The notes under the pieces were generated by a model. It was given only the letters and a program-made list of their open reading frames with translations. It did not search any database and was not told the origin of the DNA. The position numbers and the translations under genes were made by a program. A stretch of 64,000 bases of DNA from Thecamonas trahens ATCC 50062 (Eukaryota; Apusozoa; Apusomonadida; Apusomonadidae): positions 251,769 to 315,768 of the forward strand of contig NW_013657658.1 of NCBI RefSeq assembly GCF_000142905.1. The letters run 5' to 3'. Shown here piece after piece: positions 42,089 through 53,003 of this stretch (the first letter of the stretch is position 1; the number at the start of each line of letters is the position of its first letter).

Positions 42089-45000
42089 ATGACGACGACC
42101 GCAACCAAGCACTCTACGCTGCTTTGCGTACTGGGTTTGCTCTTTGTGCTCCTTGTGAAGGAAGGCCATGCGGCTTGCCCGCATGAGGACGGAAGCCTCG
42201 TCCGATGGTCGACAGCAGTTTCGGCTTCCGGTGGCCAGCAGGTGGTGGTTGGTGCCGGACAGCGTCTCCTGTTCGACCTGGCTGCTTCTCCGCTCTACTC
42301 GCACGTCTACATTGATGGCGAGGTTGTGTTTGACATGGCTATGTCATCTGTTGAGCTCCACTCCTATGGTGTCACTGTACGTCCCCCCCCCCCCCCCTCC
42401 TCCCCTCTCTCGGTGTTGCTGTGTCGGGTCGCACGCGTGCGGCAAACAACTCCTTTTTTCGGGCCTCCCATTGAAAGGTGTGTTCCGTCACATCATTTTT
42501 TTTCGCTGTGGTGTCCCCTCTCCTCCTCGCGCTGTTTCCTCACTCATACACTCATGCTCCCTCCCCCTCTACCGCCACCAGATCCGAAGCGGCGGCAAGC
42601 TGACCGTTGGTTCCGAGTGCTGCCCGTACACGTCCAAGGCGATGATTGAGCTGCATGGGTCGAGCTCGGCGGCCAACCCGGACGGAGTTGGAGTCAAGGT
42701 CCTCGGCGTCCTCTCTGGCGGCGCGCTCAACCTGCACGGTGAGGTGGCCGGGCCGACTTGGACCCAGATGGCGGCGACGGCCAACGTCGGCGCGACTAGC
42801 ATCACGCTCAAAGAGTCTGTGGCGTGGGCGGTCGGCGACGAGATCATCATTGCGTCGTCCGACTACGACTGGGAGCAGACCGAGGAGGTAACCATCACTG
42901 CGGTTGCAGGCAACACGGTCACGTTCACGCCTGCGCTTACCTACATGCACTACGCAGCGATCGAGCACGGGATGGACCTGCGGACCGAGGTGGGACACCT
43001 CACCCGCAACATCCTGATCCGCGGCGCGGGTGACTCAGATGCGCAGGCCTTTGGTGCGCACGTCATGGCACTTGCGGGCTTTACCGAGGTCAAGATTGAG
43101 GGCGTCGAGGTGACCAAGGCCGGACAGGCCGGCGTGATGGGCCGGTACCCGATTCACTTTCATATGGTGGGCGACGCGGCGGGCCAGGCGTACGTCAAGG
43201 ACTGCGGTATCCACCACAACTTCCAGCGGTCGATCACTATCCACGCCACCCACAACCTGCTTGTCGAGCGCAATGTGCTTTACCACACCAAGGGTCACTC
43301 GCTCTTCCTGGAGGATGGCATCGAGACCGGCAATCAGCTGCTGCACAACCTGGTGGTGACCGCCATCGAGGCCGCGCCTGGCGAGCTGTTGCTCGACTCG
43401 GACGAGGATGCGACGCTCATCTGGATCACCAACCCTAACAACGTGATTGTGGGCAACGCGGCGGTGGGAGCCGACCGCCACTGCCTCTGGTTTGCCATGC
43501 CCGAGCACCCGCTCGGCCCGTCGTTCGACGCCAACATCTGGCCGCGGTTTACCCGCCTCGGACAGTTTGACCACAACCGTGCGCACTCGTGCGGATCGCG
43601 GGCGCTGATGATCGACGACGGTGCAGCGGTCAACACCGGGACCGAGGGCTACAACTGGCGGCCGCGGACGACCGATGACAGCTCGGGCGACCCGGTGGTT
43701 GCGGTCATGAACGGCCTTGTTCTCTACCGCGCCGGCGACCGGTGCATCTGGACTCGCGGCACGCACATGGAGTTCCACGGGAGCTTCTTTGCGGACGCTG
43801 CCATTGGCACCACCTTTGCCACCAACGGCGGCCTCTGCGCTGTCCGCAATTCGATCTACATCGGTGAGACCGGAAACATGGGTACGCCCAAGCAGTACAC
43901 TCCGGTCTCATCGTTTGACGGCCGGACTCTGCCCAAGCCGTGGGATGCTGACCATCTCATCTCGGGCTGGGACTACTACGACGGGCCGAATGGTGTCGAA
44001 AACGCGCGGTTCTACAACTTTAGGCCCAACTCGCAGCGCTCGTCGGCAGCCATCTCCATGCTTCGCCAGGACCAATTCTCGCTCACGCCGTCCAACTTTG
44101 CCCACGACGTTCAGCTCATGGTGGGCGGCGATCGCATGGTCCATCTTGCCGAACACGTCCACGACGGTGACTTTAACCTTGTCTTCCGTGATCTCGACGG
44201 CTCGGTTACCGGCCGCCCACCAGTCGGCGACAACATCCCTGTTGTCGTCGCCGACAACCCGTTCCTCGTCACCTCGTCGTGCGTCTCCATGCCGGCGTGG
44301 GAGGCCCACGTTTGCCCGGACCACTTTAAGTGGCTCCGGGTCTCAACGACTGGTGTAACCAACTGGCTTGGCCAGACAACCGGACTCACCCTCATCCGCG
44401 ACGACAAGACCTCTGCGCCGTTCCACCTCTGCGGCTCGGGCGAGTCGTGCCCGCTCTCCGCTGGCGACAACCCGCGCGGCTTTGGCGCGACCGTCATCAC
44501 CCGCAAGGCCTATCACGTCCAGTTCAACTCGGGGCCGCCGACCCGGGTCCACACCACCTTCCAGCACGCCGACCTCTGGTTCGACAAGGCTGCCGGCGAG
44601 TACAACTACATCCGCCTCGCCTTCTGCTTCCCGCCCGGCACCACCATCTCGTCGCTGCAGTACAACTACAAGACGACAACAACTCCAGCATCCTCGCTGG
44701 CCGCCATGGACGCCGCTCCGTTCTCGTCGAGCTGGTCGACCCGCGGCAATGGCATGTGGTTTGTCGACTCGGGCGCTGGCAAGATCTATGTCAAGCTCTA
44801 CCCGTACGAGGAGCGGACTGCCGAGAACATGCTGCTCGGCTACCCGGCCGCCGACCTCACCATCGACGTTTCGCTGCCTGGCGGCACCTCGTCGACCTTG
44901 ACCACCTGCTCGGTCTCGGGCACCTCTGAGACGCCCGACTACCGCTCCGTCCCGCCCCCGGCGCCGGTCCCTGCCCCGCCGCCGCTTGTGCCTGCCCCGC

Positions 45001-46643
45001 CAGCTCCGCCCCGTGGCGCACCGAACGCATACGGCGGATGCTCGGCCCCCACTCCGGCTCCGACTCCAGCCCCGACTCCGGCCCCGACTCCGGCCCCGAC
45101 TCCGGCCCCGACTCCGGCTCCGACTCCGGCCCCGACTCCGGCCCCGACTCCGGCCCCGACTCCGGCCCCGACTCCGGCCCCGACTCCGGCTCCGACTCCG
45201 GCTCCGACTCCGGCTCCGACCCCGGCTCCGACTCCGGCCCCGACTCCGGCCCCGACCCCTGCCCCGACTCCGACTCCGGCCCCGACCCCAGGCCCGACTC
45301 CGGCCCCGACCCCAGGCCCGACTCCGGCTCCGACCCCGGCTCCGACCCCTGCCCCGACCCCGGCCCCGACCCCAGGCCCGACCCCGGCTCCCACCCCTGC
45401 CCCGACCCCGGCTCCGACTCCAGGCCCGACTCCGGCGCCCACGCCAGGCCCGACTCCGGCGCCCACCCCGGCGCCCACTCCGTCAACGGTGACCTGCGGC
45501 TTTGGCCAAGTGCCGAACCCGTCGTCAACCGCGTGTGTGGCGGCAACGATCGAGAGGATGACGTGGACGGCGGCCGGGCTCAGCCGCGACGGCACGGCGA
45601 CGCCGTCGACGCCTTTCTTCGCCGTGCTAAGCGTGCCGACTGGATCGGTGCGGCGCGGGCTGCTCCAGGTCGGCGGGTCGGCTGTGACACTGTCGGCAAC
45701 GCCTGCATCGACGCGTGCGGTGCTGGAGCTGGTTGTCGGCTACTCGCCGTCGACGTCGGACCGGCTCGCCGCCAACGGACAGGCCGGTGAGCGGCAGTCG
45801 GTTGTCTTGGCCGACGCCGCCTCGCGTTCGACGTACTACGTCACTATCCGGTCGAACGAGCCGACGTCGATCACGTTTGCAGCTGAAGCCGGCAACGCCG
45901 ACAACGTCCAGGTCTCGGGCGCTAGCACGAGCGGTAGCTCAAGCTCGGGCATGCCTGTGTGGATGTACGGCGCCATCGGCGCGGGCGTCGTCGTTCTCTG
46001 CGTCGCCGTGGCGATCGTGGTTGTCGTCCGTCGGCGCTCGTCGTCATCGGCCTTTGTCTACACGGGCGACTCGTTCACGTCGGCGTACAACACCACCGAC
46101 ACCATGCCGCTGGACACGTTCCCGGCGACTACTACAATGGGCCGACTCTCGGAGCCGCCCAAGCCCATGTTCCCACCAGCGTCGGCGGCTGTCGAGCGGG
46201 TCCGCGCCAAGTACGCGTTCTCGGGCGCCAACCACGACGAACTCGACTTTAGCAAGGGCGAAACCATCCTTGTCCACGTCATCCACGACGACGGTTGGGC
46301 GCTGGGCCAGATCGAAGGCTCGTCGCGCCGCGGCGTTTTCCCCTACAACTATGTCGAGCCGGCGCCAGCCGCCGCCGTTGTCGCCAAGCCGCCCCTCCGC
46401 CCGCTCCCGCTCTCCCGCGCGAGCCCGAGCCCGGGCTCCCGCCCGGGTCAGGTCTTTGCCGGTGATACGGTTGCCCCAGGCCCGTTCCGCTCGGCCGCCA
46501 AGTCGCAGACCGCGCCCAAGCCCCTGCCCAAGCCCTTGCCCAAGCCGCTGACCGCGCCCAAGCCGGCACCCAAGCCCCTGCCCAAGCCGGCACCCAAGCC
46601 CAAGCCTATGCTTGCGCCCAAGCCAGGCCAGCACCACTGGTAA
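42089..46643 (+). CDS. CEMIP/TMEM2-like G8-domain receptor with cytosolic SH3 domain
   Basis: 1449 aa from exons 42089..42376 and 42582..46643. Signal peptide ([20 protein letters not shown]), then a G8 domain interrupted by the intron ([13 protein letters not shown], then [12 protein letters not shown]). Next comes a parallel beta-helix close to CEMIP, TMEM2 and PKHD1L1: [84 protein letters not shown]. In animals these proteins bind or depolymerise hyaluronan; the protist substrate is unknown. A long Pro-Thr-Ala linker (about 890-1060), one transmembrane helix (about 1220-1247) and an SH3 domain (about 1303-1358; [27 protein letters not shown]) follow. The tail is KPxPKP-rich, so it could bind SH3 domains, including its own. 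The SH3 suggests coupling to actin regulators. Confidence 0.88.
42377..42581 (+). other. intron of the G8/SH3 gene
   Basis: 205 nt. GTACGT followed directly by C14, CACCAG acceptor, phase 0. It is the clearest example of the donor type seen across the window. Confidence 0.9.
45050..45482 (+). repeat. 12-nt tandem repeat encoding (TPAP)n
   Basis: About 36 units of CCGACTCCGGCC and variants with synonymous changes and some CCAGGC (TPGP) units. It encodes the Pro/Thr stalk just outside the membrane. The repeat keeps several frames open on both strands. Confidence 0.92.
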
Positions 46644-46806
46644 GCAGCCACGGATAAACCGTTTTCCCATACCGAATCTGCTGCCTTGTCAGCCTTGGTC
46701 GGCCATGGTGGTGCCCGCGACGCGACGGTCTGCCAAGTGGCGCGCCGAGTGGTGAGTGGAGCGGCCTCGGCGCCAGCTCCGGACACGCCTCTCTCTCTCC
46801 CTGAGG

Positions 46807-47128
46807 ATGCGCATCGTCACCTGCGCCGACACGGTGGCCGTATGGGAGCTTGACGCCCCACTCACGCCTGAAGTGGAGATGAAGCCACACAAGACAAGCA
46901 CAACCCACTGCGCACGGTGGAACCACAACAGTACGTGGACCTCTCCCATCCCCCCACCCCCCCTCTCCCACCCGCCTGCCCCCCCCCCCTGCCCAGGCCG
47001 TCCACCCTTGATCGTCAGCGGCCTCCGTTTTGGCGCGATCAGCGGCAGCCGTTCCACGACCTTTTTCGGCGAGGTCGAGGTGGGAGCAAGGGACAAGGAC
47101 AGGAGGTATGGGAGCGAGAGGGAAGAGG

Positions 47129-47169
<41 letters not shown>

Positions 47170-48811
47170 CCAATTCATTGCGTCAATTCATTGCGTCTGG
47201 TGGTGGAGATGGCACCATTGCGCTATCGCATGCCTCTGGGGCTCTGCTCGGCACGCTGGTGTCCGCGCGGTCCTCGCTCTTGCCTTCTCGGCCGGCTCGC
47301 GGTATGTGGTGGCTGGTGGCATGGCACGGTCGGTCCAGGTGTGGGACCTGAAGACCAGAAGCATGGTCAAGAGCTTTGACGATGGCCATGCCCAGCAAGT
47401 CACCCGTATTGTGTTCACCCCGTCAGACAAGGCTGTGGTGTCGGGCGATGCTGCCGGTGTCCTCCTTGTCCACTCGCTCGTTCACTCGCGCGAGATGGCC
47501 CGCCTCGAGCCGCCGAGCCCGGCTGCTATCACTGACATAGGCTTCTCGCCGTTCAAAAAGTCACTGCTGGCGGCGACGCATGACGATGGCTCGTTCCGAC
47601 TGTGGAACGTGAGCTCGGGCGCGGAGCATGCCGTCTTTCCGGCGGCGCACGATGGACCGGCATCGGGCCTTGCCTTCTCACCGGTCAACCACCTGCTCTG
47701 CACCACAGTGGGACATGATAAGCGCATTGTGTTCTACGATGTGTTTGAGAAGAAGATCGTCAAGGTCATCCACGCCCCGGTCCCGCTCTCGTGCATCGCC
47801 TTTCTCGACGACGGCTTTACCCTCGTCGTCGGGACGACTGCCGGCTCTGTCCTCGTCTACAACCTCAAGGCCCGCTCGTCGGCACCGGCCACCACACTCC
47901 AAGCCCATCCTGGGAGCTCTGTTGCTGCCATTGACGTCGAGAACACGGTGTCGGGCAAGCGGAGCAGCGCGCGGCCCGGGGCTAGCGCCGGCGCCAGCGC
48001 GGCTCTGACTGCCGGCGGTGCCTCTGCCGGCCCTGCCACCGCGCCGGTTGCGTCCTCTGCGCCGCCGCCGGCTGCCCGTCGCGAGAGGGCGTCGCCGGCG
48101 CGGACGTCGGCGTACTCGGCGTATGCCAACATGGACATGTTCTCGCCGCTCAAGGGCTCGGCGGCGCCGCGCGGAGCACGGACCTCACACTCGCCGCCGC
48201 AGCACGCTGGCTTGCCGCCGAGCCGGGCCGCTGTCGAACCACGGTCTCCACCTCACTCGCCGCCGCGCTCTCCGTCTGCTCCTGGCTCCCGTGGCATGCC
48301 GAGCACCTACACCGCGGCCGCATCCAAGATCCAGAACGCGCTGCAGTCGTACGCGTCGCCGGCCCGTGCACCTGAGGACGTCCCGGCGTCAGAGGCGTAC
48401 GGCTACACCTCGCCAAGCTCGAGCCTGGTCTCACCGTCTCGGCCGCGGAGCGGGTCGGCTGCCCGGACCCCCGTCAGCAGCGTCGACACAGCGACCCCAT
48501 CACTACCTGCAGCGCCTTTAGCGTCGGCGCCGGCGCCGGCATCGGCGCCGGCATCAGGCTTTGAAACCGAGTTTGTGCGCAACATGCTCGAAGAGTCGCT
48601 GTCTGCCTTCCGCGACTCGATCCACCGCGACATTCAGAACCTCCACGTCGACATGCTGCGGCAGTTTCAGGTCCAGCAGGCCGAGATTGTGGCGCTGCTG
48701 GAAAAATACTCGTCGCGCGGCGCTGCAGCTGCCGCCGAGCCTGTGGCTTCCACAGCACCGCCGCCATCATCGGCTGTAGCCTCGTTTTTCCGCACCGTCT
48801 CTCAGCAGTGA
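46807..48811 (+). CDS. NEDD1: NEDD1/GCP-WD, gamma-tubulin ring complex targeting factor
   Basis: 588 aa as the frame stands, from exons 46807..46930 and 47169..48811. The N-terminal WD40 propeller includes SVQVWDLKTRSMVKSFDDG, FSPFKKSLLAATHDDGSFRL and ASGLAFSPVNHLLCTTVGHD then KRIVFYD, all close to animal NEDD1. A disordered linker carries NMDMFSPLKG, the site type phosphorylated by Cdk1/Plk1 in NEDD1. The C-terminal helix FVRNMLEESLSAFRDSIHRD, then NLHVDMLRQFQVQQAEIVAL, is the family hallmark that binds gamma-tubulin complexes. A 13-nt tandem duplication (47171-47196) shifts the frame; a 1-nt deficit near 47268 shifts it back. About 28 residues between are therefore out of frame, and the hidden frame reads FIASGGGDGTIALSHASGAL, the expected blade. 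A polo-like kinase gene lies 0.6 kb away. Confidence 0.92.
46931..47168 (+). other. intron of NEDD1
   Basis: 238 nt. GTACGT donor, C-rich first half, (TG)n from about 47131 to the TAG acceptor at 47168. Phase 1. Confidence 0.85.
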
Positions 48812-48968
48812 AGCATGTGGTTATCGTCCCCGTCGTTCCTCGCTGACGCTACAGCCACAGCACGAGCGCCGGTTGCGACACATGCCGCTGCGAGCGGCCG
48901 CACACCAAAAGGACAGCATCATTGACTCGTGAATGCCAACTGGCCACTGTACGCCCCACAACACAGCC

Positions 48969-49250
48969 ATGTCCGCGCCGCCACCGTCCAAAGCCGAGTT
49001 TGCCGCAGAAAAGGCGCAGCTGATGATGCAGGTATGGGTTAAGAAGCTGACCGGAGCCGAGGTGGCGGTCCAGGTGGCCAAAATCGCCACCGTGGCTGAG
49101 CTCAGGCAAGCCGTGGCCGATGCTGGCGGACCCGTGGCCGACGTCCAGCGGATCATCTACGAGGGCCAACAGCTCGGCAATGATCAGTCGCTGGCAAATG
49201 CTGGCGTGGGCAATGAGGCGACGGTCCATGTGGTGCAGATGCTGCGCTGA
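48969..49250 (+). CDS. small ubiquitin-like-domain protein
   Basis: 93 aa. After about 20 N-terminal residues a ubiquitin fold is readable: MQVWVKKLTGAEVAVQVAKI for the first two strands, TVAELRQAVADAGG for the helix, and VQRIIYEGQQL in the position of ubiquitin QRLIFAGKQL. It ends ATVHVVQMLR, aligned with STLHLVLRLR, but lacks the diglycine needed for conjugation, so it is likely a non-conjugated ubiquitin-like domain. It lies 157 nt downstream of NEDD1 and is convergent with PLK. Pathway unknown. Confidence 0.8.
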   Translation: MSAPPPSKAEFAAEKAQLMMQVWVKKLTGAEVAVQVAKIATVAELRQAVADAGGPVADVQRIIYEGQQLGNDQSLANAGVGNEATVHVVQMLR

Positions 49251-49362
49251 GCTGATGCAGGAGTGACCAGCCCGTCGCCGACGACCAGCAGTTCGGCAGC
49301 ACGACCAAGGCGTGCATACAGTTGACAGGGGTGTTTGTTGAGAGGATAAAAAAAGCCTCATC

Positions 49363-51823
49363 TCATGCAGCAGTCTGCTTGGAGGAGGCCTTAGAGGCGA
49401 TCTTGGAGAGGATCTGGCGGCAGTACGTCAGCCTGTTCACCAGGTCCGGCGACTGCTCGACCATGACAGCCTGAAGGGTGTGGGTCGAGGTGTTGCGCTG
49501 CTTGTCGACGTAAGTCACGATCTGGGCCTCGGACGAGAGGATGATCTTGGTGTGGTCAAAGAAGTTGACCTGGACGGTCTTGTCGGAGAGGCGGAAGATG
49601 ATGGCGTGCTTGGTGCGGAGCCACTTTTTGACATAGACCATGCCGGCGGTGGGCGCGTCCTTGGCATCGGGCACGTTCATGGCCGAGATGCCCGGCGATG
49701 AGGCGCGGGTGGAGGAAGAGGACTCGCCGTCCTTGTCTGCGCGCTCGAGGTGCTCCATCAGGTAGTTCTTAAAGTACGTGAGGAGCGTCATCTTCTTGTT
49801 GAGCGACTCAGGATACTCTTCCATGGTCACAGACTGGGCGAGGTCGCGCGAGCCGGCCGACGACCGCAGCCGCTCGACGTAGTCGACGTTGGTCCCGTTC
49901 GATGAGAGCACAATCTTGGTCGAGTCGTTAAAGTACACGCCGATGGTGCCGTCGGAGAGTTGGTAGCCGAGCCCGTACTTGTTCGAGTAGTCAACCCACT
50001 TGATGACCCACTTTGCCGGCTCGGACGGAATGGCACCGTCGGGTGCCGCTGCCGCCGCCGCCGCCTTGCCCGAGTTCATCAGGGCAAACGACTTGGTGAG
50101 CTTGTCGTGCATGGCGCGGAGCGCGGCCGAGTCGTCATCGTCGGCCTTGGTGGTGCCTGCGCTGCCAGACGATGGGCGCGCGTCGGCGGCATCAGTGGCG
50201 CTCGCCTTGGCCTTGGCCTTGGCCTTGGCCTTGGCCGCGTATCCACCCGAGCCCACGCCATACTTGGCCTTGAGCGCCTCAGTGTAGTTGGACGAGGCGG
50301 CAGCAGAGCGGGCGGAGGCGCGCTCGCCGAGCGGCGCGCGCGACGCGTACTTGGCGGCAATGGCCGCTGCCGACGACGAACCGCCGTCGGCGGCGTACTT
50401 GTTGGCCAGCGACAAGGTCGACGGCGCAGCGCCATCGGCGCTCGACCCAAACAGCTCCGAATGGAGCGGGGCGCGCTTGAGCGCCGTCGGCGGGAGTGAG
50501 GCTGGGATCGGATTGTCGGAGAAGAACCGATGGGCCTTGATCTCGGCAATGGTGGGGCGGGCCGACGGCCGCGCCTGCAGCATGGAGCGAATGAGCGACC
50601 GGGCCGCCTCTGAGATGGGCTTGTCCGGCGGGAACGAGTACGTGTTGGTCTTGATGAGGTTGTACGTCGTCTTGAGCTTGGACGTCTCGAAAGGCGGCTT
50701 GCCGATAATCATGGTGTAGAGAATGACGCCAATCGACCAGATGTCGACCTCAAACGAGTGCCCGTTGTTGCGCGAGTCCAGAATCTCCGGTGCAATGTAG
50801 TTGGGCGTTCCGCAGATGGTCTTCTTGCGCTCGCCCTTGTGCTCGACCGAGGTGGCGAGGCCAAAGTCTCCGACCTTGACCTGGAGCTTGTCGTCGATGA
50901 ACAGATTGCCGAGCTTGAGGTCGCGGTGGATGATGTTGCGTGCATGCATGTACTCGGTAGCCTCGAGCAGCTGCCACATGTAGTACGCCACCTCGGGCTC
51001 GGTCAGCTGCCGCCGCGCCTTGAGCAGCTCCATGAAAGAGCCGTTGGTGCAGATCTCGAGCAGGATATACACAAACTTGGAGTCCTCCATAAACTGAACA
51101 AAGCTCACAATGTTCTCGTGGTCCAGCGACCGGTGGAGCTTGATCTCAGACTTGAGCTTGGCACGCGCCCGTGCGCCGGTAATGGATGACTTGGCCACCA
51201 CCTTGCCGGCGTACACCTTGCCTGTTGCCATGTCCTGAAACTTGTACACGCGCGCAAAGCCGCCCTACTCTCCCGCGCAGCCATCCAACCACACGTTGCA
51301 GTAGCTGTCGTCAGTTCTTTGTCTGCAAGCGCTCCTCTGCTCCCTCTGCCCCCTGCTTGCACCCGCACCAGCGCCTCCTTCCCGCCTTGCATCCCTATCT
51401 ACCGCCTCGCTGCGATTTTGTTAAATTTTCAAAAATGCCGGCCGAAAGGCCATAAATTCAAAATTTTCGCCGCCGCGCGCAACGGCGGCTCACGACGTGG
51501 CGAGGCGCACAGGGGACAGGTATGGGGGCTAGCAAAGAGCTATGAGAGCTAGAACAAGCCCAATGGGTAGAGCATGCAGTGGAGAACGCAGATAAGTGGA
51601 TGAAGATGGGAAAGAAGCTTACCTTGCCAAGAAGGGCGCCAGTCTTGTACTTGGCGCCCGTGGTGGCGTTTCGGACAATGTCCGGAGGCGGCTCCGAGGG
51701 CACCTTTGAGCGGGACTTGCGGGCCTTGGTACGGGCAGCAGGGCGAGCAGCTGTAGCCGCTGCAGTGCGACGAGAGAGAGGGTTGTACACGCCCGCGGTT
51801 TGCGTGCGGATAGGGTACGACAT
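49363..51823 (-). CDS. PLK: polo-like kinase
   Basis: 700 aa from exons 51823..51623 and 51264..49363. Exon 1 encodes a basic N-terminus and the first glycine-loop half (YKTGALLGK). A GTAAGC donor and GAGTAG acceptor join in phase 0 to GGFARVYKF, completing the loop. Kinase landmarks: IIHRDLKLGNLFID, VGDFGLATSVEHKGERKKTI, CGTPNYIAPEIL. The T-loop Thr lies in the KKTICGTPN context typical of PLK1. Two polo boxes end the protein (about 480-560, WVIKWVDYSNKYGLGYQLSD; about 608-690, VYVKKWLRTKHAIIFRLSD), which dock phosphorylated Ser-pSer/pThr-Pro motifs. Polo kinases drive mitotic entry, centrosome/basal-body maturation and cytokinesis. The intron holds a 16-mer also found upstream of the Myb gene. 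Confidence 0.94.
51265..51622 (-). other. intron of the polo-like kinase gene with AT-rich element
   Basis: 358 nt, splitting the ATP-binding glycine loop. It contains AAATTCAAAATTTTCG at 51454-51469 and a GGCCGAAAGGCC hairpin at 51440-51451. Unlike other introns here it has no long homopolymer. Confidence 0.85.
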
Positions 51824-52298
51824 GGTCGACAACGGGGGCGAGACAAGTTGTCCTCTCCTCTCGCCTCCCCCTCACTGCCGCCCTCCCCACTGACTCGCTC
51901 CGTCCGTCGCTCTGGGCCAACGGCGCCCATCCGAACCGACTCGTTTCCATCGGCCTGTCACGGCGGACCCGAGCGGAGCTTCCCCCCCTCCCACCCCCTC
52001 CCACCCCCTCCCCCCAAGACCAACATGACCATTGTCCATCAGTACAGCCAGGGATTTTGTCTGGGTAGATCAAAATGTCCAGTGCCCATGATCTTGAGCT
52101 CATCGGCTTGGTAGCTGCAATCAGTGTGTGTGTGTGTGTGGAGAGTGTGTGTGATGGGGCTGGCCGTGCTCGCTCGACTCGACTCTGTTGGGTGGTCGGC
52201 AAACGGTGGTGGGTATGCGCAGGTCGTTGTGCAGGGCGAGGTGCGAGGTGGGGTAAACATAGACACACTTGTCTTGTGGAGCAAGGGGGGAAACAAAG
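51824..52298. promoter_or_regulatory. divergent PLK/ClpP intergenic region
   Basis: 475 nt between two oppositely oriented starts. It contains a CCCTCCCACCCCC-type tract (51983-52015) and a short TG repeat (52124-52150). No conserved element recognised. Confidence 0.45.
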
Positions 52299-53003
52299 AT
52301 GTTGCGGTCAATGATGACGGCGATAGCGGCGGGAGCGAGCACGGGGAGTGGAGCGAGTAGCAGGTGGCTGGCTGGGCGGGGAAGAGCCGTTGGCCGGCGG
52401 ACGGCGACGATGGTGCCATCGGTGGAGGAGAAGGATGGGAGAGTGTACGACATCTATTCTCGGCTGCTGAAGGAGCGGATTGTGATGGTGACGGGGCCAA
52501 TCGAGGATACCATGGCTTCGACAGTTGTGGCATCGCTGCTGTTTCTCGAGGCCGAGTCGACGACCGCGCCCATCTCGCTGTACATCAACTCGCCCGGCGG
52601 AGTCATCTCCTCCGGCTTGTCCATCCTCGATACCATGGCCTACATCCAAGCTCCGGTCCACACTGTGTGCATGGGCCAAGCTGCGTCAATGGCATCGCTT
52701 CTGCTGGCAGGTGGAGAGTCTGGATCGCGGGCGGTCCTTCCCAACGCGCGGGTCATGATCCACCAGCCGCACGTGGCCGGCATCGGCGGGCAAGCGACCG
52801 ACATTGCCATCCAGGCCCGCAACATTGTTGACATCCGCGCGCAGCTTGTCGACCTCTATGCAGAGTTTACTGGCCAGACGCCCGAGGTCCTTGCCTCGGA
52901 AATGGAGCGCGATCGCTACTTTACAGCTGTCGAGGCTGCAGCCTTTGGTCTGGCCGACACGGTCATTGCCCGCCGGAGCCCTGGGCCGCCAAAGTCGTCG
53001 TAG
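52299..53003 (+). CDS. CLPP: mitochondrial ATP-dependent Clp protease proteolytic subunit
   Basis: 234 aa from ATG 52299. The first ~45 residues are Arg/Ser/Ala-rich without acidic residues, typical of a mitochondrial presequence. The mature part follows ClpP throughout: SRLLKERIVMVTGPIEDTMA, LYINSPGGVISSGLSILDTM, catalytic Ser in MGQAASMASLLLAGG, catalytic His in ARVMIHQPH, and Asp in MERDRYFTAVEAAAFGLAD. ClpP forms a double heptamer that degrades matrix proteins unfolded by ClpX. Its last 41 nt overlap the end of the Sfi1-like gene on the opposite strand. Confidence 0.95.
   Translation: MLRSMMTAIAAGASTGSGASSRWLAGRGRAVGRRTATMVPSVEEKDGRVYDIYSRLLKERIVMVTGPIEDTMASTVVASLLFLEAESTTAPISLYINSPGGVISSGLSILDTMAYIQAPVHTVCMGQAASMASLLLAGGESGSRAVLPNARVMIHQPHVAGIGGQATDIAIQARNIVDIRAQLVDLYAEFTGQTPEVLASEMERDRYFTAVEAAAFGLADTVIARRSPGPPKSS

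Noticed and set aside
45050-45482. Regular short repeats resembling a CRISPR or minisatellite array
   Set aside because: Unit is a 12-nt coding repeat without spacers, read in frame as a Pro/Thr/Ala stalk, in a eukaryotic gene.
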